Notes: generated by a model not told the origin, from the sequence alone. A DNA stretch of 64,000 bases from Desulfobacter hydrogenophilus (GCF_004319545.1 NZ_CP036313.1:2110501-2174500), one strand, 5' to 3'. Positions 17,637-25,866 are shown, counted from the stretch's first letter. A program made the numbers and translations.

Positions 17637-17784
17637 TCCATTGAAACGACATTTTTTTCACCCCGGTGACCCTGGATTGATCTGTTTTGCGGCATGACTA
17701 ATGTCGATCTAATATTCATTTTTCCCAGGCCTCAACTTTTTGTTCTTCGGCGGCTGTTCTATTCCTCTAACGTGCATTTTTTGT

Positions 17785-17801
17785 AACTTATGGTGTAAGT
17801 T
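17785..17801. promoter_or_regulatory. Candidate activator-binding inverted repeat
   Basis: AACTTA-TGGTG-TAAGTT is an exact 6-bp inverted repeat, followed by a third half-site (GTAACTTTC at 17804-17812). Its centre is about 107 bp upstream of the candidate sigma-54 promoter at 17892-17907, the distance at which enhancer-binding proteins usually act. The protein binding it is unknown. Confidence 0.4.
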
Positions 17802-17891
17802 TCGTAACTTTCTTTTTTTTTAAAAGAAAGATGTTTATAGCTAAATCTGCTGAAAAGATTTCCTACCAAGGGTTTTGAGTTTTTTTTTGTT

Positions 17892-17907
17892 TGGTATTAG
17901 AATTGCA
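17892..17907 (+). promoter_or_regulatory. Candidate sigma-54 (-24/-12) promoter
   Basis: TGGTATTAGAATTGCA matches the RpoN consensus with GG at -24 and GC at -12 at the exact spacing. It lies 55 bp upstream of the acyltransferase-like gene start, with an inverted repeat upstream as a possible enhancer site. Confidence 0.5.
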
Positions 17908-17924
17908 AACATCATGCTGAAGTT

Positions 17925-17966
17925 ATGAACCTATCAACGCTATTATTAAAAAAGAGAAAGTTATGA
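17925..17966 (+). other. 13-codon leader ORF created by a duplicated start region
   Basis: The string AGTTATGAACCTATCAA occurs twice, 38 bp apart. The first ATG (17925) opens MNLSTLLLKKRKL and stops at a TGA that overlaps the ATG of the acyltransferase-like gene (ATGA). It may be translationally coupled to the main gene, or only be a remnant of a short duplication of the start. Confidence 0.4.
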
Positions 17967-18835
17967 ACCTATCAAGTATACTATTGAACTCGTTTGTGCC
18001 TTATCTGCCGATGAACTTCAGAAAAAGAATCATCCGTGGTGCCCTTCCTGATTTTCGAACCAACTTGGAGAACGTCTCTTTTTGTGAGGCATCCAGCGTC
18101 GAAGATTATATGTCCTGTTTTAAGTTACTACATGATGTTTATGTAGACGCTGGGTTTATTCAGCCGTCCTCTATCCCATTGAGAATTATTCCGCACCACT
18201 CCGATCCTGAATCCAGGGTGTTTATGGCGTGCTTGACAGATAATCAGGCTGAAAATACGCCTATATATACGGCCAGTATATTTCCAGATAATGAACAAGG
18301 CCTTCCCATGGATACAGGATTTAAACAGCAGGTGGACGTGTTAAGAAACCAGGATCGACGCCTTGTTGAAGTCGGTTGTCTGGCATCAGATCCCTTATAT
18401 CGGAAAGGAAATAAAAATATTCCCATGCTTGGCAACCGTATGCTCGTGTCGTATGCGATTAACACCATTCGTGCGGATGACTTATTAATTACGACTCATC
18501 CCAAATATTTAAAAATTTACGAAGATATCCTTTTATTTGAGAAGATCGGACAGATTCCCTCCTTTTCCTATGTAAACAATAACCCAGCCGTAGCCCTTCG
18601 GTTAAATTTGAAAACGGCTCGCCGAAGATTTAAAAAAGTTTATGCCAAAAAGCCAAAAGAAAAAAATCTGTACCACTTCTTTTTTGAGTCCGGAGCAACC
18701 CCCATCGACCTGTCGTCGGAAGGGGACAAGGAGACTAAAAGATATTATGGGTCTGATATGATAAAACGTGTTCTTAATAAGGCATATTCTTTCCCCTGGA
18801 TCCCGCATATAGACGATATGGTGTCCCTTTCTTAG
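17963..18835 (+). CDS. FeeM-like N-acyltransferase (GNAT fold)
   Basis: This 290-aa protein resembles the N-acyl amino acid synthase FeeM / autoinducer-synthase-like acyltransferases. Supporting segments are DYMSCFKLLHDVYVDAGFIQ (the substrate-tunnel helix), EVGCLASDPLYRK (the central GNAT strand) and LLITTHPKYLKIYEDILLFE (acyl-donor side). Such enzymes use acyl-ACP and an amine to make N-acyl compounds; the actual product cannot be read from sequence. The gene stands alone behind a candidate sigma-54 promoter, which implies control by an enhancer-binding protein. It is flanked on both sides by copies of repeat family 1. The assignment is moderate because no catalytic residue can be confirmed by eye. 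Confidence 0.55.
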   Translation: MNLSSILLNSFVPYLPMNFRKRIIRGALPDFRTNLENVSFCEASSVEDYMSCFKLLHDVYVDAGFIQPSSIPLRIIPHHSDPESRVFMACLTDNQAENTPIYTASIFPDNEQGLPMDTGFKQQVDVLRNQDRRLVEVGCLASDPLYRKGNKNIPMLGNRMLVSYAINTIRADDLLITTHPKYLKIYEDILLFEKIGQIPSFSYVNNNPAVALRLNLKTARRRFKKVYAKKPKEKNLYHFFFESGATPIDLSSEGDKETKRYYGSDMIKRVLNKAYSFPWIPHIDDMVSLS

Positions 18836-18929
18836 CCACAGCATCCACAACATCGAAGAATTTAAAGCTGAACTAAAAAAATAGTCAGTATGGCTATATC
18901 AACAATAGCCTTTCTTAATTAAGTAGCTA

Positions 18930-18998
18930 TATTATTTTTATGTTTTGTTGTGGGTTGAGTCTGGGTGTTGATAAACCAGGCCAGTTTATGGCTGTTAT
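18930..18998 (+). repeat. Structured intergenic repeat, family 1 copy C (5' part degenerate)
   Basis: This copy keeps the TTGTTGTGGGTTGAGTCTGG block and the GGCCAGTTTATGGCTGTTAT end but has lost the clear ATGAAAGT arm; ACTTTCATG has become ATTTTTATG. It lies between the 3' ends of the convergent acyltransferase-like and ABC genes and ends within the ABC gene's last codons. Confidence 0.65.
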
Positions 18999-20989
18999 TG
19001 GACTATCGTCTCCCGGATATCCCATCCGCCGTCACCCTCTATGAATAGGATTTTATCGTGATAGGCCTTCAGAGTGGGGCGGTGGCCCACGCTGATGTAG
19101 GTGATATCCAGTTGTGACAAAGTATTGTACAACGCCTTTTCATTGTCTACGTCCAGAGCAGAGGTGGCTTCATCCAGAATGGCGAACTCAGGTTTTGTGG
19201 TCAACAGCCTTGCAAAAGCCAGGCGTTGCTGTTCGCCCTGGGAAAGCACCTCTTCCCAATTATTTTCCGCATCCATAAAAGAGTTGTCCCCGGCTGCACG
19301 CTGCATTTTCTGGTACAGGTCCGTGAGATTTACCTTCTCCATGACCGCCTTGATTCGGTCATCGTCCAAAGGGGTGCCGCTGGGGTACTGGAGCTGTTCC
19401 CGCAGGCTGCCCAGCACCATATACGGTTTCTGGGGCAGGAACATGACCTTGTCCGCCGGGGGATGTTCAATGGTGCCGGAGCCAGAAGCCCAGAGCCCTG
19501 CGATGCCCCGCAGCAGAGAACTTTTACCGGCACCGGAATGACCCATGATCAGGATATTTGTGCCCTTGTCAAGGTCAAGGCTCAGGTTTTGGATCAGGGT
19601 GCGTTTATAATCAGGGGTTTGCAGGGTGAGATTTTGCACCCGGATGGTTTCTTTGGCAACACGTTGAATTCGGGTCCACCCCGAGCCGTTTTCCGACGTT
19701 TTGGATCCGGACGCCGTAAAGAGCCGGTTCTTAAACGTGGATACACGGTTGATACCGGCGGCAAAGGCGCTGATACTGTCAAAATACTGGACAATAATGG
19801 AAAAGGCGCCCAATACCTGCCCAAAGGCAAATGATGCCTGGGAAATTTCGCCGAACTCCACCTTGCCTGCAAAGTACATGGGGGCCACAATCATGGCCGG
19901 CAGGATAATGACCAGGTAATTGTAACCGGTGGTGAAAAAATCAAGGTTCCGCTGCCAACCAATGAGAAAATTAAAATTTTTCAGCACCGCCTTGAACCGC
20001 TTGGAGATTTGTTCCTTTTCTCCTTTTTCTCCCTGGTAAAAGGCAATGGATTCGGCATTATCCCGGATGTGGATCAGGCCGTACCTGAAATCGGCTTCCT
20101 TGCGCAGCTGGTTGTAATTGAGCCCCACCAGGCGTTTGCCGATAAATATGGTGATCAGGGTGCCGCAGAAAGCATACACGAAAAGGATGCCGGACAAAAG
20201 CCTGGAAATGGACCACAAAATGCCGGTAAAGGCCACAAGATCAATCACGGCGCCCAAGATAATCAGCAGAAAATTTAAACTGGTGACCGTGAACTCTTTT
20301 AAATCTTCGGCCAGCCGCTGATCCGGGTTGTCAATCTCCTTGCTGGTGGTCAGGGCATAGTAGGCCCGGTTTTTAAGATAACTGTCAATGAAACCGGTGG
20401 TGATCCACTCCCGCCAGAACAGCCCCAGTTTTTTTCTGATGTATGAGTAAATCACCACAATGGGGGTGCCGATCACAAACACCGAGGCATATACGTAGAG
20501 AAACCGCCAGAATGTGGGCTGGTCCTTCTGGGCAAGGGCGGTTTGGAAAAAACGACCTACATAGCTTATGATGACATTCAGCCCTGACACCGTGAATGAG
20601 AGTAAAAGAAGAATTCCAAGAATGCCCCAGGGTAAAAAGAACCCTTTTAGCTTTTTTGAATAGAGGGAAAAGACCAGGGCCGGAATAATAAATCCGGCAG
20701 CCAACATCCAGATTAGTTTTGAGTGGATAATACCCTGGATCCAGTCCATCAGCCCCGGCGCGTTTTGGGTGACAAACTCAGGCGCAAAGGCGTGGGTGGC
20801 CGTTGTGGTGACGGTAACGAACAAAAAAAGAATAGATGCCACAAAGGCCATCAAAAGACACAGCAGCACAATAAAACGTGTTCGGCTTTTAAGACTTTGG
20901 GGTAGCCAGAACTCCTGTGCAATATCCAGGTATTCTTTCCATAAATTCAGATCCAGCCTTGAGAAACCGGAGATGTCACTGGGCGTCAT
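18995..20989 (-). CDS. ABC transporter, fused permease/ATPase of the SbmA/YddA (ABCD-like) type
   Basis: This 664-aa half-transporter has an N-terminal membrane domain with about six segments (for example LIWMLAAGFIIPALVFSLY and LLIILGAVIDLVAFTGIL) and a C-terminal ATPase from about residue 450. Nucleotide-binding motifs are GHSGAGKSSLLRG (Walker A), LSQGEQQRLAFARLL (signature) and FAILDEATSALD (Walker B with catalytic Glu), with SVGHRPTL as H-loop. The permease resembles the ABC_membrane_2 family that includes YddA and peroxisomal fatty-acyl-CoA transporters. It probably works as a homodimer in the inner membrane; the substrate is unknown. It is the last gene of the minus-strand run that contains the glucosylglycerate genes, 28 bp after them. 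Confidence 0.85.
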   Translation of the reverse strand: MTPSDISGFSRLDLNLWKEYLDIAQEFWLPQSLKSRTRFIVLLCLLMAFVASILFLFVTVTTTATHAFAPEFVTQNAPGLMDWIQGIIHSKLIWMLAAGFIIPALVFSLYSKKLKGFFLPWGILGILLLLSFTVSGLNVIISYVGRFFQTALAQKDQPTFWRFLYVYASVFVIGTPIVVIYSYIRKKLGLFWREWITTGFIDSYLKNRAYYALTTSKEIDNPDQRLAEDLKEFTVTSLNFLLIILGAVIDLVAFTGILWSISRLLSGILFVYAFCGTLITIFIGKRLVGLNYNQLRKEADFRYGLIHIRDNAESIAFYQGEKGEKEQISKRFKAVLKNFNFLIGWQRNLDFFTTGYNYLVIILPAMIVAPMYFAGKVEFGEISQASFAFGQVLGAFSIIVQYFDSISAFAAGINRVSTFKNRLFTASGSKTSENGSGWTRIQRVAKETIRVQNLTLQTPDYKRTLIQNLSLDLDKGTNILIMGHSGAGKSSLLRGIAGLWASGSGTIEHPPADKVMFLPQKPYMVLGSLREQLQYPSGTPLDDDRIKAVMEKVNLTDLYQKMQRAAGDNSFMDAENNWEEVLSQGEQQRLAFARLLTTKPEFAILDEATSALDVDNEKALYNTLSQLDITYISVGHRPTLKAYHDKILFIEGDGGWDIRETIVQ

Positions 20990-21017
20990 TCAATTATCCT
21001 GTCTAAGGTGTTGGGGG

Positions 21018-22787
21018 TTATGTCACTGTGATCCACATGGATTGGTAAGGGGCAAGAGATAGCCCCGTATCAAGCTGTACAGTCTTTTCTGATATCAGAT
21101 CCACACCTGCCCGTTGCCACTGTTCGGGCAGGTCTTTTCGGGGAATGGTGACAGCCTGGTCTGTGATGTTGTGAATGCAGAACAGGCCTTGGGTTTTGCC
21201 GGCTTCAGCCGCTCTGCGTTGGAATGCCACAATTTTTCGGTTTATGTTAAAGGTGATCTGCCCGGCATCCGGGTGAAAGGCCGGTTGCTGTTTCCGTTTG
21301 TCCACAAGGGCGCAAAGGGCAAAGAATACCTGGTGGTGGTGGTCGTCGGGGTTGACCAGCTTTGCACACAGATCCGGGTAGTTCCAGATATGACGGTTGA
21401 CGGCCCGGTTGGACTGCAGATTTTCCCTGCGTTCATAATCATTTTCCGTGCCCAGCAGGCTGTGGATATAAATGGCCGGGATGCCCTTGAGACCCAGCAT
21501 GATGGTGTGGGCACAGATAAACCGTTCGATTTGGTAATGATTCTCCCGGCAATGAACCGTTCCTTTCATGGCATCCCACAGGCTGATATTAATCTCGTAA
21601 GGATTGTCCTTGTGGTCATTGAGCGCCCGGGTAGAAATTTTGCCTCCAAATGCCTTCATCAGATCAATGAGTTGTGTCTTCTCCTGGCGGGAAAAATAGT
21701 CTTCCACCGGCCGCAACCCAATGCCGTCGTGGGAGGCGATAAAGTTCAGGCAGGTTGTATTTTCCATGGTGTCGGGCATGGTTTTCAGCCAGTCTGTAAT
21801 TCCTTTGCTGTTGCCTGTGACCATGGTGTTGAGCAAAAATGGGGGCAACGGAAAATTGTAAATCACCTGGGCTTCGTCGCCTATGCCGAAATAGGATAGA
21901 TTTTCCCGGGCCGGCACATTGGTTTCCGTGATAATGATGGCCCTGGGGTTGTGGGCCTGGATTAGGATGCGCATGAGTTTAATAATTTTATGGGTCTGGC
22001 CCAGGTGCAGACATGTGGTGCAAACTTCTTTCCACAGAAACGCTACGGCGTCTAGCCGGAATATCTGTACCCCATTATCCAGGTAATGGCGGATAATGGA
22101 TAAAAATTCCATGAGGACGTCCGGGTTTTTAAAATTCAGGTCCACCTGGTCATGTCCGAAGGTGCACCAGACGTGCCGGGGGCCGTCCGGTGTGGCCACT
22201 TCCCGCAGCAGAGGCGTTGTCCGGGGCCGTATCACCTGGGACAGATCACTTTGCGGGTCCACAGTCACATAATAATCCTTTCCCGGGTGGACACCTTTTT
22301 TGAAATTTTCAAACCACCAGCTCCGGGATGAGGTATGATTGACCACAAGATCAGACATAAGCCTGCAGCGTTCGGAAATCTTGCGTATGTCTTCCCAATC
22401 CCCCAGGCTCGGGTTCACCGTGTAATAATCCATCACCGCAAACCCGTCATCCGAGGAATAGGGAAAAAAAGGCAGGATATGGACAATGGAGAACCGGTTA
22501 TTGGTAAATTTTTTCAGAAATCGGTCAAGGGTTCTTAGGGGCCGGTTCTCTTCTTCCACAAGGGAATTGCCGTAGGTGAGCAGAGCAATGTCCTTTTCGG
22601 ACCACAGATGGGTGGCTGAAGCACAGCTATCATCCAGGGATTCATGAATGGGTTCAAAAAGGGAAATGGCCTTTTGGGTCAGTTTGTCTGTATCCTGTCC
22701 GGGATAAATGATTTCAAGGTGGGTCCTGACCTTGTCAAGCAGACAGGCCGGTGCCTTAAGGGTGGTATTGTTCATAGTCTTTTTCAA
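21018..22787 (-). CDS. Glucosylglycerate phosphorylase-type GH13_18 enzyme
   Basis: This 589-aa protein is a GH13 subfamily 18 sugar phosphorylase. The nucleophile lies in QIFRLDAVAFLWKEV, the acid/base Glu in IIITETNVPARENLSYFG and the transition-state Asp in FIASHDGIGLRPVEDYF. The DAVAFLWKE and ETNVP wording fits the glucosylglycerate phosphorylase branch (Meiothermus, E. coli YcjM) more than sucrose phosphorylase; that is a judgement from remembered motifs. It would release glucose 1-phosphate and glycerate from glucosylglycerate. It overlaps the synthase gene by 32 bp and completes a make-and-recycle cassette for this osmolyte. Confidence 0.8.
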   Translation of the reverse strand: MKKTMNNTTLKAPACLLDKVRTHLEIIYPGQDTDKLTQKAISLFEPIHESLDDSCASATHLWSEKDIALLTYGNSLVEEENRPLRTLDRFLKKFTNNRFSIVHILPFFPYSSDDGFAVMDYYTVNPSLGDWEDIRKISERCRLMSDLVVNHTSSRSWWFENFKKGVHPGKDYYVTVDPQSDLSQVIRPRTTPLLREVATPDGPRHVWCTFGHDQVDLNFKNPDVLMEFLSIIRHYLDNGVQIFRLDAVAFLWKEVCTTCLHLGQTHKIIKLMRILIQAHNPRAIIITETNVPARENLSYFGIGDEAQVIYNFPLPPFLLNTMVTGNSKGITDWLKTMPDTMENTTCLNFIASHDGIGLRPVEDYFSRQEKTQLIDLMKAFGGKISTRALNDHKDNPYEINISLWDAMKGTVHCRENHYQIERFICAHTIMLGLKGIPAIYIHSLLGTENDYERRENLQSNRAVNRHIWNYPDLCAKLVNPDDHHHQVFFALCALVDKRKQQPAFHPDAGQITFNINRKIVAFQRRAAEAGKTQGLFCIHNITDQAVTIPRKDLPEQWQRAGVDLISEKTVQLDTGLSLAPYQSMWITVT

Positions 22788-23979
22788 CCGCGTCTTTTAA
22801 TTCATCCATAATGTCGGTAAAAGCGGATTTAATCCGGTTCCAGGCCGGGATAAACGGCGTTATGTTAGGCTCTTCAAGGAAATTATTCCCGGCGGCCAGG
22901 ATATTTTCAGCAAACAGTTCCACGGCCTTTTCTTCCTTGTGGCGGTCCAGGTTCAGCCCGTTCATTAATGCATCATTGTGGTAGATCTCCACAAAATCCA
23001 GGGCCTGGCGGTAATAGGTGGCCTTAATGGTCCGGAAGGTTTCAGAGGTAAAAACCTCACCTTCTGTGGCCAGTTTTTTAAAGATAGCCTTGGCAATGTC
23101 AATGCTCATTTTGGAAAGACCTACATCCACATCGTTAAGACTTAATGGTTGGTGCTTGTGATCATAGGTGTCGGCAATGTCCACCTGGCAGATTCGGTTA
23201 AGACTGTAATTTCGTTTCATCTCGTACAAAATACCCACCTCAAGCCCCCAGTCCGTTGGCATGCGTAGATCTTCAAGCACATCGGTGTCCATGGAAAATT
23301 CTCCGGCCAGGGGATACCTGAAACTTTCCAGATAATCCAGGGACTCGGATGATGAACAGATTTTTTTCAAAGCGGATAACAAAGGCGATACCAAAAGCCG
23401 GCTCACCCGGCCATTGACCTTGGACTCGGCAAAGCGCGCATAATAGCCCTTGCAGAATTTATAGGTAAAGTCGGGATGGGCCACAGGATAGATCAGCCGG
23501 GCCAGAAGGGACCGCTCATAGGTTAAAATGTCGCAGTCGTGCAATGCCACGGCATCCACCATGCCTGACGCCAGCACATATCCGAAACAATACCAGACGT
23601 TTCTGCCCTTGCCAGGTTCCGTGGGTGAAAGCTCCATTGTTGCCAGTTTTTTATCAATGGCCCGCAACCGTGGCCCGTCGTTCCAGAGGATACGGTGGTG
23701 CTGGGGCAGGCGGGAAAAAAATTTTAACGCATGCCGATACTGATCTTCCGTGGCCCGGTCCAGACCGATAACAATTTGATCCAGATAGGTGACCTTGGCA
23801 AGTTCATCCACAATATGGGCCAGGGCAGGCCCCTCAAGCTCGGAAAAAAGAGAGGGCAGCACCAGGCCCAGGGGCCGTTTTTTTGAGAATTCATTGAGCT
23901 GGGATTCCAGTTCTTCTGCCGGTTGCCGGGAGAGGTTGTGTAATATGGTGATAATACCGTTTTGATGAAAATCGCCCAT
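22756..23979 (-). CDS. Glucosyl-3-phosphoglycerate synthase-like GT81 glycosyltransferase
   Basis: This 407-aa GT-A fold enzyme carries a metal-binding ALHDCDILTYERSLLARLIY motif (DxD-type at about residues 152-154) and WGLEVGILYEMKR near residue 252, typical of GT81 and mannosyl/glucosyl-3-phosphoglycerate synthases. It would transfer glucose from NDP-glucose to 3-phosphoglycerate. The product would be dephosphorylated by the HAD phosphatase encoded just upstream, 3 bp away, and the sugar recovered by the phosphorylase downstream. The three-gene context supports the function; sugar specificity (glucose over mannose) is inferred from the phosphorylase partner. Confidence 0.78.
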   Translation of the reverse strand: MGDFHQNGIITILHNLSRQPAEELESQLNEFSKKRPLGLVLPSLFSELEGPALAHIVDELAKVTYLDQIVIGLDRATEDQYRHALKFFSRLPQHHRILWNDGPRLRAIDKKLATMELSPTEPGKGRNVWYCFGYVLASGMVDAVALHDCDILTYERSLLARLIYPVAHPDFTYKFCKGYYARFAESKVNGRVSRLLVSPLLSALKKICSSSESLDYLESFRYPLAGEFSMDTDVLEDLRMPTDWGLEVGILYEMKRNYSLNRICQVDIADTYDHKHQPLSLNDVDVGLSKMSIDIAKAIFKKLATEGEVFTSETFRTIKATYYRQALDFVEIYHNDALMNGLNLDRHKEEKAVELFAENILAAGNNFLEEPNITPFIPAWNRIKSAFTDIMDELKDAVEKDYEQYHP

Positions 23980-23982
23980 GTT

Positions 23983-24834
23983 TTAATGCCTCCTTGATGT
24001 TTTGAAAATGATGTCCATGGCCTCTTGCCACCCTTCGGGGCCCCTGGCCGTGGTGCGGATAATGGTTTGTGGCCGGTTTAAGGTAATTTGATCACAACGG
24101 GCTGAACAAATCACCACCGCAATGTTCATCATATCCAGCATGGCCTGGTCATTGGGGCTGTCCCCAAGGCCAATGGTGAAAGGGGTGCTGCCCGTACTTG
24201 TGGTATACAGATCCAGCAGGCAGGCCACGCCGTCCTTTTTATCAAAGGGCCGCGATATGGAAATAAACCGCCCCCCCTGGACCCAGCCAAGGTCGGCATC
24301 TGCAAGATGCCCGGCAAACGCCTCCCACTGTTCGGGGGTGTCCTGCCAGAGAACGGGCTCGGTACTCAGGCGCTGTCCGGCCTGTATGGCCTGGTCTTCA
24401 GTCAGCCCTGTTACCTGTGAAAGCCGGGCGGGGTCCATATCGGCAAAGCCTTCAAAGGAAAAACCATGTGTCTGTCGCAAACGGTTTAATATGTCTAAAA
24501 TAGCTTTCCTGTCGCCCCCAAGACGTTTGACCAGAAATCCGGATTGGGCTTGAAATAAAGGATCTTTGCGGGCAAGGCCGGGGAATGTCTGTACCGGCAC
24601 AGCCACCACAGAGCCGTTTTCCGCAATAAAAGGGTGACAATTGCCAAGGGTGCTTCGAATTTTAAGTATTTCAACCAGGGTTTTGCTGGAATTGAGGATG
24701 ACGGGGATCTTTTTTTGGGCAAGCATGGCCATTGCCGGCATTGCCGGTTCAAAACCATAGGTGTCGTGGTCCAGAAGTGTGCCGTCAAGATCTGTGAATA
24801 TAAGTATTTCGTTGCTATGTGGCATTTTAATCAT
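23983..24834 (-). CDS. Glucosyl/mannosyl-3-phosphoglycerate phosphatase (HAD)
   Basis: This HAD-superfamily phosphatase has the MpgP-type beginning ILIFTDLDGTLLDHDTYGFE, with the two catalytic Asp of motif I; VILNSSKTLVE is motif II, a Lys-containing DKKDGVACLL is motif III, and TIGLGDSPNDQAMLDMM is motif IV. It should dephosphorylate the sugar-phosphoglycerate made by the adjacent synthase. The open frame extends to 24861; starts at 24861, 24834 or 24825 are possible, and 24834 (MIKMPHSNEILIFTD) is chosen because the conserved core then begins shortly after it. It is the first gene of the cassette. Confidence 0.8.
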   Translation of the reverse strand: MIKMPHSNEILIFTDLDGTLLDHDTYGFEPAMPAMAMLAQKKIPVILNSSKTLVEILKIRSTLGNCHPFIAENGSVVAVPVQTFPGLARKDPLFQAQSGFLVKRLGGDRKAILDILNRLRQTHGFSFEGFADMDPARLSQVTGLTEDQAIQAGQRLSTEPVLWQDTPEQWEAFAGHLADADLGWVQGGRFISISRPFDKKDGVACLLDLYTTSTGSTPFTIGLGDSPNDQAMLDMMNIAVVICSARCDQITLNRPQTIIRTTARGPEGWQEAMDIIFKTSRRH

Positions 24835-24953
24835 TGGGTCATTATAGAGGGCAAATAGCAAAAACGGAAGTTAAGGATAAATTAATTTGGCGGATTCTGG
24901 AATACGCCGACCAGGCGGTTTGATCTGGTCAATGTCCATTGTAATGATGACCT

Positions 24954-24969
24954 GTCGCAATTGTGCGAC
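24954..24969. promoter_or_regulatory. Candidate enhancer-type inverted repeat upstream of the NifX-like gene
   Basis: GTCGCA-ATTG-TGCGAC is an exact 6-bp inverted repeat. It lies about 89 bp upstream of the candidate sigma-54 promoter at 25043-25058, as expected for a site bound by an enhancer-binding protein. The rest of 24835-25109 shows no gene. Confidence 0.4.
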
Positions 24970-25042
24970 CTATAGTTTTTGTTTTACTGCCGCTGGAAGG
25001 ATAAGCAAAATATAACCAATTGAAAATATAAGGTATAAAAAA

Positions 25043-25058
25043 TGGTCCGGATCTTGCT
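25043..25058 (+). promoter_or_regulatory. Candidate sigma-54 promoter for the NifX-like gene
   Basis: TGGTCCGGATCTTGCT has GG at -24 and GC at -12 with correct spacing for RpoN-dependent transcription. It is about 50 bp before the ATG at 25110, which is preceded by an AAGGAG ribosome-binding site. Confidence 0.5.
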
Positions 25059-25109
25059 ATTATTTGCTGGTGCAGCAATCTTTCAACCCTTTATGTTTAA
25101 GGAGCGTTT

Positions 25110-25655
25110 ATGAAAGTCGCAATCAGTGCATACGGCCAGAATCTGGATGCTGAGATAAATCCAAGGTTTGGCAGGTGTGATTTCCTTTTGATCGTTGATA
25201 CAGATACCATGGCTTATGAGAGCTTTGCCAATGAAAGCATGAACCTGGGCGGAGGCGCCGGTATCCAGACCGCCTCCTTTGTGATCTCCAAAGGTGTCCA
25301 GGCCGTTTTAACCGGCAGTTGCGGTCCCAATGCCATGGAGGTTTTTAACTCCGCCGGTGTGGATGTGTATCCGGGGCAGGCAGGCACCGCGGCCCAGGCC
25401 GTGACCCGGCTGAAAAATAATGAATTGACAAATGTTACCCAGGCCACTGCTGAAGAAAAGTCAGGCATGAATTCGGGAACTGCCCCCCAAAGACCCATGG
25501 CAGACCCAAATTCCCGGACCCCCGGCATGGGTTCAGGCCGAGGCATGGGCGGCGGTGGCCGAGGCATGGGTGGCGGCGGAGGCCGAGGTATGGGCGGCGG
25601 AGGCGGCCGAGGCATGGGCGGCGGAGGCGGCGGTGGCATGGGCGGACGGCGTTAG
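25110..25655 (+). CDS. NifX/NafY-like Fe-Mo cofactor-type protein with Gly-Met-Arg repeat tail
   Basis: Residues about 1-105 form the dinitrogenase Fe-Mo-cofactor biosynthesis (NifX/NifB C-terminal) fold: KVAISAYGQNLDAEINPRFG, FLLIVDTDTM, GGGAGIQTASFVISKGVQAV and TGSCGPNAMEVFNSAGV. After a short linker the last 45 residues are a repetitive RGMGGGGG tail encoded by 24-bp units from about 25539. Proteins of this domain bind iron-sulfur or Fe-Mo clusters, and many act outside nitrogenase, for example near MRP/ParA ATPases in sulfate reducers. The tail may bind metal or be flexible; that is inference. A candidate sigma-54 promoter precedes it. Confidence 0.8.
   Translation: MKVAISAYGQNLDAEINPRFGRCDFLLIVDTDTMAYESFANESMNLGGGAGIQTASFVISKGVQAVLTGSCGPNAMEVFNSAGVDVYPGQAGTAAQAVTRLKNNELTNVTQATAEEKSGMNSGTAPQRPMADPNSRTPGMGSGRGMGGGGRGMGGGGGRGMGGGGGRGMGGGGGGGMGGRR
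25539..25655 (+). repeat. 24-bp coding tandem repeat (Arg-Gly-Met-Gly rich)
   Basis: About five units encode RGMGGGGG-type blocks at the end of the NifX-like gene, with slight length variation among units. The units are GC-rich and likely to expand or contract. Confidence 0.8.
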
Positions 25656-25671
25656 GATTTCAGATCAGTTA

Positions 25672-25833
25672 GTGTCCGTCCAGAAATAAGAATTTTTGTT
25701 CAAGTTCAAGGTAAATGAGAATTTTAACCACAGGATATACAACATATTCCGAGGTTTAAAATTTTCATCCAACCAAGGTTCGAAGAAGAGTTCTGCTCAC
25801 AATTGGGCAAAAAGGTTATTTCTGGATGGGCAC
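25672..25833. mobile_element. MITE-like element, 162 bp, with 18-bp imperfect TIRs and 6-bp TSD
   Basis: The left end GTGTCCGTCCAGAAATAA (25672-25689) and the right end TTATTTCTGGATGGGCAC (25816-25833) are inverted with two mismatches. The element is directly flanked by CAGTTA on both sides (25666-25671 and 25834-25839), as expected for a target-site duplication. There is no open reading frame of note inside it. It sits between the NifX-like and CGGC genes. Confidence 0.82.
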
Positions 25834-25866
25834 CAGTTAATTTTTGATGGATAACAGGAGGTGTGT

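Noticed and set aside
22401..22787. Sucrose phosphorylase as the sole reading of the GH13_18 gene
   Set aside because: The ETNVP and DAVAFLWKE motifs and the neighbouring synthase and phosphatase fit a glucosylglycerate phosphorylase better.
25214..25639. 141-aa proline-rich minus-strand open frame
   Set aside because: It is the antisense shadow of the Gly-rich repeats in the NifX-like gene.
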